From the NCBI GenBank assembly GCA_964509505.1, contig CAZDYP010000102.1, forward strand, positions 1 to 18,516: 18,516 bases of DNA, in the 5' to 3' direction. The stretch comes from CAZDYP01 sp964509505. GTDB lineage: Bacteria > Chloroflexota > Anaerolineae > JACRMK01. This document shows, piece by piece, positions 13,604-18,516 of the stretch (position 1 is its first letter; each line of letters begins with the position of its first letter). The notes beneath the pieces are model-generated. The model did not search any database. It was given only the letters and a program-made list of their open reading frames with translations, and was not told the DNA's origin. The position numbers were made by a program, and so were the translations under genes.

Positions 13604-14722
13604 CTATGGATGCGGGTAAGCTAAAATGGCTTCAACGATGCGTTGGCTGGCGTGTCCATCGCCATAAGGATTGGCGATAGAAGCCATTTGGGCGTATGCT
13701 TGCGGGTCATCCAACAGTCGCGTTGTTTCCCGCATAATGGCATCGTAGTCGGGCCCGACCAATTTTGCCGCGCCCGCTTCGATCACTTCCATGCGCTCAG
13801 TGGTGTAGCGCAAGACGAGCACGGGCTTGCCAAGACTAGGCGCTTCCTCTTGCAACCCTCCCGAATCGGTCAATACCAAATCGGCGCGGCACAGCAAGCT
13901 CACCAACAACTCATAATCTACAGGTTCGGTCAAAGTAATGTTAGACACGTGTCCCAAGCGTTCGTGGACGGGCGTGAAGACGTTGGGGTTCAGATGCACG
14001 GGATACACAATGTGAATCTCATGGCGATAGCGCGCGGCTAGGTCGTGCAGGGCGTGGCAGATATTTGCCAAAGGCTCGCCAAAGTTTTCACGACGATGCG
14101 CCGTCACCAAAATCAAGCGTTTGCCCTCTAGCCGTTGAAACCGCTCATCGAGGGCGCGTGCGCGCACCCGTTCAGCGGTCAAGAGTAACGCATCAATCAC
14201 GGGGTTGCCTGTCACCACAATCGCCTGGGGCGACACCCCCTCGCGCAAGAGCCGCGCGCGATTGCGCTCGGTCGGCGCGAAGTAAAGGTCTGCCAAAACA
14301 TCGGTAATGCGCCGATTGATTTCTTCTGGAAAGGGCTGCCATTTGTCATCGGTTCGCAAACCGGCTTCGACGTGTCCAATGCGGACCCGTTGATAAAAAG
14401 CCGTAAGGCTGGCGGCCATCGCCGTTGTCGTATCCCCCTGCGTCAACACCCAATCCGGGCGTTCCGCTTGAAGCACGTTTTCCAGCGAGACCAAAATGCG
14501 CGCCGTGAGCTGTGCGAGCGTTTGATTCGGTTGCATCAGGTTGAGGTCGTAGTCTGGCGTAATGCCAAAAACACCTAGCGCCTGATCAATCATCTCACGA
14601 TGTTGCGCCGTCGCGCAGACGACGGGCGTGATGGCTTGCGGCTGTTGCGCCAACGCCGCAATGACGGGCGCGAGTTTGATCGCCTCGGGGCGGGTACCAA
14701 TGACGACTAAAACTTTGAGCAT
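13604..14722 (-). CDS. wecB: UDP-N-acetylglucosamine 2-epimerase, non-hydrolysing
   Basis: This 372-residue cytoplasmic enzyme interconverts UDP-GlcNAc and UDP-ManNAc, feeding ManNAc or ManNAcA into cell-surface polysaccharides. The full set of family motifs is visible: VVIGTRPEAIKLAP (6-19), AQHREM (39-44), TQGDTTTAMA (94-103, Asp97), HVEAGLRT (117-124, Glu119), PFPEEINRR (130-138, Glu133), TAHRRENFG (207-215, His209), TDSGGLQEEAPSLGKPV (285-301) and RYTTERMEV (305-313). The length is as expected. I chose ATG 14722 because the protein then starts at the normal family position. The track upstream offers ATG 14749 with nine extra residues, and neither has a convincing Shine-Dalgarno sequence. 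It lies 100 bases after the toroid gene. A plain wecB/mnaA-type name is fair, although the end product is not known. Confidence 0.96.
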   Translation of the reverse strand: MLKVLVVIGTRPEAIKLAPVIAALAQQPQAITPVVCATAQHREMIDQALGVFGITPDYDLNLMQPNQTLAQLTARILVSLENVLQAERPDWVLTQGDTTTAMAASLTAFYQRVRIGHVEAGLRTDDKWQPFPEEINRRITDVLADLYFAPTERNRARLLREGVSPQAIVVTGNPVIDALLLTAERVRARALDERFQRLEGKRLILVTAHRRENFGEPLANICHALHDLAARYRHEIHIVYPVHLNPNVFTPVHERLGHVSNITLTEPVDYELLVSLLCRADLVLTDSGGLQEEAPSLGKPVLVLRYTTERMEVIEAGAAKLVGPDYDAIMRETTRLLDDPQAYAQMASIANPYGDGHASQRIVEAILAYPHP

Positions 14723-14822
14723 GATGTTAGTCAACCCAGCGGTCATCATTATTCAATCATCGAACAAACACCGTTGAACAGACTGAATAGGTGCCAACTT
14801 GCAGCTGCTATTCCGACCACTG

Positions 14823-16019
14823 TTAAAATAACTCCGTTAGCAAGTGTTGATACCCGTTTGGGCGTTGATAATGCTCTAGGGCAAACAACGCATGCGCGGC
14901 GAACATGCCACACCAGGCAAACATCATCGGATGACCTGGCCAGTAATAAAATCCCCCGATGGCATTAGCATCCGCGCCTGACACGCATTGCATCCGCTCG
15001 ACAAAGCGTTGAGCTTGACGGCAAGCGGTTAAAAAGCGTGTGTCGCCCTCCAGATAGTAGAGGCTCAACCAGATGCGTATCGCTTGTGGCGTGGCGTCGG
15101 TGACACGACGCGGAAACAGTATTTCGGGCAGTCGCCGCCCCATCCGCCACCAAGGCTTTTTATAGACGATGCTGATGGAGCCGTCGGCGTTCTGCGCCTT
15201 CAAGAGCCAGCGTCCTGCGCGTGCTGCCGCTTCGCGATAGCGTTCATCGCCAAGCACATAATACGCGAACAATAAACCTTCCGTCGCGTAGCAATGCGTA
15301 TGGCTGACCACTTGCTGGCGCGGCGCCGAAGACCAAAACGCGCCATCGGCATCTTGTAAACGCAAAACCCAATCGCACACGCGTCGCGCCGCCTCTGCAT
15401 AACGCGGCTCATGGGTCGCCTGGCTTAACTTGAGTAGCCCGATCGCATGTTTAGCATGTAAGCAACCTCCATCGCCAAACAATGTATCCTCTGGATGGCG
15501 CTCCGTGCGCGTCGGCGCGTCATACATGGCAAGAAAAGAGCCCTCAGGCTGTTGCATTCGTGTCAGCAGCCAATCGCCTATGCCGCGCGCTGCGTTCAGC
15601 CATTCGTCAGATGGTTCAAGCCGTTGCAAATCCAGCAAGCCCTGTAAGCACATCGCCGCGTCAAAGCTGTAGTATTGTCGTCTGACCGCTAGGCTGGGCA
15701 ACGTCAAGCCATGCGGGAGCGCGCCAGACAGCTGATCCGCTTCGGCTTCGCGCTGGATTCGCGTCACGAACCGTGCCGACTGGCGCGCCAACGTCAAGTA
15801 ATCGTCGCCCAACTGCCAGCCGTGCGCATTCACAAACATGCTAATGGCATAGCCCGTAATCTCACTATACACAAAGGGGTAACTGCGCGCTTGCCAGTTA
15901 TAACCCTGATTGACGCCTCCCTGCGCGGGCGAATTAGGCTCGGTGTGATAGAGGTTTGAACGCGCCAACCAATCTAAAGCCAACGTCAACGCGGTGTTAT
16001 GTTTGAGAGCAGAGTTCAT
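14823..16019 (-). CDS. Alpha/alpha-toroid protein, possible glycan-processing enzyme
   Basis: This 398-residue protein has no signal peptide. It is built from repeated helical hairpins, with at least four copies of a pattern like ARGIGDWLLTRMQQPEGSF, ARRVCDWVLRLQDADGAF, AARAGRWLLKAQNADGSI and CRQAQRFVERMQ. This DWLL-x-x-Q-x-x-DGSF rhythm is typical of (alpha/alpha) six- or seven-hairpin toroids such as six-hairpin glycosidases, sugar epimerases and lyases, and terpene cyclases. YSEITGYAISMF near the N-terminus and a HPMMFAWCGMFAAHALF stretch near the C-terminus are additional marks. The ATG overlaps the glycosyltransferase stop by four bases (ATGA), so the two are translated together and probably act in the same glycan pathway. 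The catalytic residues and reaction cannot be assigned. Confidence 0.75.
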   Translation of the reverse strand: MNSALKHNTALTLALDWLARSNLYHTEPNSPAQGGVNQGYNWQARSYPFVYSEITGYAISMFVNAHGWQLGDDYLTLARQSARFVTRIQREAEADQLSGALPHGLTLPSLAVRRQYYSFDAAMCLQGLLDLQRLEPSDEWLNAARGIGDWLLTRMQQPEGSFLAMYDAPTRTERHPEDTLFGDGGCLHAKHAIGLLKLSQATHEPRYAEAARRVCDWVLRLQDADGAFWSSAPRQQVVSHTHCYATEGLLFAYYVLGDERYREAAARAGRWLLKAQNADGSISIVYKKPWWRMGRRLPEILFPRRVTDATPQAIRIWLSLYYLEGDTRFLTACRQAQRFVERMQCVSGADANAIGGFYYWPGHPMMFAWCGMFAAHALFALEHYQRPNGYQHLLTELF

Positions 16020-16846
16020 GACGGTTGGGGGCTCCGTGGCGGCAAGTTGAGATGAGCAGCTTCCAAGTCATGTCTAGGATCGGAACCGCGCCGGAAGCAC
16101 AGCCATTCCCACTTTAATTTAGAAATGTACCAATCCTTCTTACGCGCGCGCAGCAGGGCTGCCAGTTTGGCTTTGCCGGGGCGCTGCTTTGCCTGTGGGG
16201 CTACGACCGTAGCCGTTAGGCTCTGCGGGTGGGCGCGATATTGATACAACACTTTGGGCACGCGCTGTATTTTGAAGCGCTGCGCAATCCGCAACCAATA
16301 CTCCCAATCTTCGGCGTAAAGATACTCGGGGTCATACAACCCCACCGCCTCTTGGCAGGCGCGCCGATAGAGGAAACACGCATTGACAAAATTGATGCGC
16401 ATTAAAAGATGCCTATCAAAATCAAGCGTTCGGACTGTGCGAGTGAATTGACCATCGTCGTCAATCACTTCCCAATCAGCGTAAACTAAGCCCACTTCTG
16501 GGGCAGCATCCAACGCCTTCACCAACTCGGTCAACATCTCGGGCAGCATCTGGTTGTCGGACGAAGTCCAAGTCAACAGCTCGCCGCGCGCAGCCCGAAA
16601 CCCCGTATTCAACGCGCTGGGCAGCTTTTGATTGAGTTGATGGATAACGACAAAACCATGACGCGCTTGATAATCGTCCAGAATACGCGGCGTATCGTCC
16701 GTCGAGCCATCGTTGACCACGATCAACTCATAGTCGCGCCAAGTCTGCGCCAGCACGCTCTCCAGAGCCATTGGCAAGTAATTGGCTTGATTGTAGGTGG
16801 GCATCACTACACTGACACGCGGAGCAGGTTGAGCTATAGTCATCAT
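16016..16846 (-). CDS. Family 2 glycosyltransferase
   Basis: This 276-residue protein has a GT-A fold. It moves a sugar from a nucleotide donor to a glycan or lipid acceptor at the inner face of the membrane. Motifs are VSVVMPTYNQANYLPMALES (11-30), the nucleotide-binding VVNDGSTDDTPRIL (43-56), NTGFRAARGELLTWTSSDN (80-98, where SSDN stands in the DxD position), and the acceptor-site AEDWEYWLRIA. No transmembrane segment is present, and the basic C-terminal part could dock on the membrane. The start is ATG 16846 or the adjacent ATG 16843. A promoter with TATAAT lies about 55 bases upstream, making this the first gene of the cluster. Donor and acceptor are unknown. Confidence 0.94.
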   Translation of the reverse strand: MMTIAQPAPRVSVVMPTYNQANYLPMALESVLAQTWRDYELIVVNDGSTDDTPRILDDYQARHGFVVIHQLNQKLPSALNTGFRAARGELLTWTSSDNQMLPEMLTELVKALDAAPEVGLVYADWEVIDDDGQFTRTVRTLDFDRHLLMRINFVNACFLYRRACQEAVGLYDPEYLYAEDWEYWLRIAQRFKIQRVPKVLYQYRAHPQSLTATVVAPQAKQRPGKAKLAALLRARKKDWYISKLKWEWLCFRRGSDPRHDLEAAHLNLPPRSPQPS

Positions 16847-16901
16847 CGCCGATTTTCTTTAGAAGACACGAAGACATTTTGACAGATAACTGGTGAGGGG
16901 C

Positions 16902-16930
16902 ATTATAAAAGCAAGTGGAAGTGTAGGCAA
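16902..16930 (-). promoter_or_regulatory. Strong promoter of the glycan/ABC cluster
   Basis: TTGCCT (16925-16930, minus strand), exactly 17 bases and a perfect TATAAT (16902-16907) form a clear sigma70 promoter. The start point is near 16895, giving a leader of about 50 bases before the glycosyltransferase ATG. It is only a few bases past the stop of the dehydrogenase gene. Confidence 0.75.
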
Positions 16931-16956
16931 AACCTTAAGTGATTGCTTCCACTCGC
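16907..16956 (-). terminator. Intrinsic terminator of the dehydrogenase gene, overlapping the next promoter
   Basis: On the minus strand GCGAGTGGAAG (16946-16956) pairs with CTTCCACTTGC (16911-16921) at 10 of 11 positions, and TTTT follows (16907-16910). The hairpin begins inside the last codons of the dehydrogenase gene and its loop of 24 bases holds the stop codon and the -35 of the next promoter. Its T-tract runs into the -10. Confidence 0.6.
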
Positions 16957-18516
16957 ACTGCGCTTACCTTATACTCTGGAATCAAGGCGAGTGGGTCGAG
17001 CGCGTCGTTGGTCAGTTCGTTGGCTGCCGCCTCTGCGAAATGGAATGGGATGAACACGACGCCTTGCGATGATTTTGGCGTGACCTTCGCGCGCAACTCA
17101 AGCGTGCCACGCCGCGAGGTGACGCGCACCCAAGCGCTGTCCTCGATACGCAAAGACTGGGCGTCAAGGGGATTGATTTCGACGAGCGGCTCAGGCGCGG
17201 CGTGGTCAATCTGTGAATGGCGCGTGATGGTGCCGCCGTGCCAATGATACAAGAGTCGCCCGGTCGTTAGGATAAGCGGATACTCCGCATCGGGCTCTTC
17301 TTTCGCGGGATGATACCTGAGTGGATGGAATTTGCCTCGGCCGCGCGAGAACGATTCCGCAAACAAATGCGACGTGCCTTGATGCTCTATCGTCGGCACG
17401 GGCCACTGCAAGCCCTCATGCGCGATGCGTTCATAAGTGATACCCGCATACGCAGGCACGAGCTCGCCCATCTCTTGCAACACTTCGGCGGGCGACTCGA
17501 AGCTCCAATAAGCTGTGTGGGACACACCGAGTTTGTGTTCGATGCGTTGCGCGAGCTCGCAAATAATTTCCCAATCGGCGCGCGCTTGTCCCAACGGCTC
17601 GATGACCTTGCGGACGCGCTGTACACGGCGGTCAGTGTTGGTGAAGGTGCCTTCTTTTTCGAGCGCGCTGGTTGAAGGCAGGAACACATCCGCCAGTTCG
17701 CCCGTCTCGTTGATGAACAAATCTTGCACGACCAGAAACTCAAGATTGCTCAAGCATTCGCGTGCGTGATGCAGGTTGGGTTCCGACATCAAAGGGTTCT
17801 CGCCCATGATGAACATCGCCTTCACGCGCCCATCGCCTGCTGCGCTCACAATCTCCGTCGTCGTGAGACCACGTTTGGGTGGCGGCGCTGCGCCCCATTT
17901 GGCTGCGAACCGGGCGACATTCTCTGGCTTATCTACTTCTTGATAGCCGGGGAAGTGCCACGGCATCGCGCCCGCATCGCTCGCGCCTTGCACGTTGTTC
18001 TGTCCGCGCAAGGGGTTCAGTCCCGTGCCGGGGCGTCCAATGTGTCCCGTGAGCAAGGCAAGGTGAATCAAGCTCATGGCATTGTCTGTGCCATGCGTGC
18101 TTTCAGGAATGCCGAGCGCCCAATAGATCGCGCCGTTCTTCGCATTCGCATACAGACGTGCGGCACGCACAATGTCGTTAGCAGGCACGCCACAGATGAG
18201 CTCGGCGTACTGCGGCGTAAAGTCTTCGAGCGATTTCACAAAAGCGTCAAAATTTTCGGTTCGCTCTGCGATAAATTTTTTATTGTGGAGCCCTTCGTTG
18301 ACGATGACGTGCGCTATTGCGGAAAAGAGCGGCACATCGGTGCCTGGACGGTGGCACAACCAAAGCTCTGCGAAATCCACCATCTCCACGCGGCGTGGGT
18401 CGGCGACGATCAGCTTTGCGCCGTGTTTGCGAACCGCTTCTTTCATTTGCAACGCGATGATGGGATGCGACTCGGCTGTGTTGGAACCGGTGACGATGAA
18501 CACATCACTCAACACG
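16935..18516 (-). CDS. Formate dehydrogenase-type molybdopterin oxidoreductase, alpha subunit, partial (N-terminus beyond right edge)
   Basis: About 527 C-terminal residues of a molybdenum or tungsten bis-MGD enzyme are present. The frame is open to the right edge, so the iron-sulfur domain and the Cys/Sec metal ligand lie outside the window. Visible cofactor-binding motifs are FIVTGSNTAESHPI, KLIVADPRRVEMVDFAE, HRPGTDVPLF, LLTGHIGRPGTGLNPLRGQN, MGENPLMSEPN, FINETGELADVFLPS and EKEGTFTNTDRRVQR. The C-terminal MopB_CT domain shows LTTGRLLYHWHGGTITR. The pattern is that of the soluble NAD-linked formate dehydrogenase alpha subunit (FdhA/FdhF type), which oxidises formate to CO2 or runs in reverse with a diaphorase partner. 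Partner genes are not in the window. The last codons form one arm of the terminator. Confidence 0.92.
   Translation of the reverse strand, partial: VLSDVFIVTGSNTAESHPIIALQMKEAVRKHGAKLIVADPRRVEMVDFAELWLCHRPGTDVPLFSAIAHVIVNEGLHNKKFIAERTENFDAFVKSLEDFTPQYAELICGVPANDIVRAARLYANAKNGAIYWALGIPESTHGTDNAMSLIHLALLTGHIGRPGTGLNPLRGQNNVQGASDAGAMPWHFPGYQEVDKPENVARFAAKWGAAPPPKRGLTTTEIVSAAGDGRVKAMFIMGENPLMSEPNLHHARECLSNLEFLVVQDLFINETGELADVFLPSTSALEKEGTFTNTDRRVQRVRKVIEPLGQARADWEIICELAQRIEHKLGVSHTAYWSFESPAEVLQEMGELVPAYAGITYERIAHEGLQWPVPTIEHQGTSHLFAESFSRGRGKFHPLRYHPAKEEPDAEYPLILTTGRLLYHWHGGTITRHSQIDHAAPEPLVEINPLDAQSLRIEDSAWVRVTSRRGTLELRAKVTPKSSQGVVFIPFHFAEAAANELTNDALDPLALIPEYKVSAVRVEAIT

Noticed and set aside
16861..16876. 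Short GAAGACACGAAGACA direct repeat before the glycosyltransferase gene
   Set aside because: Too short and simple to call an element from a single site.

Overview
The window reads as a bacterial chromosome segment, most likely from a member of the Chloroflexota (Anaerolineae-like). This is an inference from style: secreted proteins with Thr-Pro linkers, a CUT1 sugar ABC transporter, an ECF sigma factor, DegV and InhA-type secreted proteases, and mixed start-codon use. No rRNA, tRNA, CRISPR array or transposase gene was recognised. Genes cover most of the window. Most are on the minus strand, and a short plus-strand block lies at about 1.3-3.8 kb.

Layout. (1) 1-1208, minus: the start of peptidyl-tRNA hydrolase (cut by the left edge) follows a membrane-anchored secreted protein. 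(2) 1298-3775, plus: a DoxX-like membrane protein, an ECF sigma factor, a DegV lipid-binding protein and a small single-pass membrane protein that could be an anti-sigma-like partner. Two strong hairpins at 3802-3885 separate this block from the convergent minus-strand genes. (3) 3909-8840, minus: a divergent LytR-CpsA-Psr-like protein with its own promoter and palindrome, a secreted S1 serine protease, and a secreted M6 (immune inhibitor A) metalloprotease. (4) 8841-9304: a gene-free stretch with a near-consensus promoter, a foldable segment of about 137 nt and an intrinsic terminator. It is a candidate small RNA or an attenuated leader of the metalloprotease gene. (5) 9305-16846, minus: a run of eight genes read in the order glycosyltransferase 2, alpha/alpha-toroid protein, UDP-GlcNAc 2-epimerase, sugar-binding lipoprotein, two paralogous small lipoproteins, MalF-type permease, MalG-type permease. 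It begins at a clear TTGCCT-17-TATAAT promoter. (6) 16935-18516, minus: the C-terminal part of a formate-dehydrogenase-type molybdopterin oxidoreductase, cut by the right edge.

How the parts may work together. The 9.3-16.8 kb cluster combines sugar-nucleotide conversion, glycosyl transfer and a possible glycan-processing enzyme with a carbohydrate importer that carries two extra lipoproteins of unrecognised family. A polysaccharide-related role is likely, but the substrate cannot be read from sequence. The two secreted proteases lie in tandem and may form an extracellular proteolysis pair. The most unusual signals are the duplicated lipoproteins in the transporter operon, the structured RNA candidate, two promoters whose spacer holds a perfect palindrome, and a terminator and promoter that share sequence at 16.9 kb.
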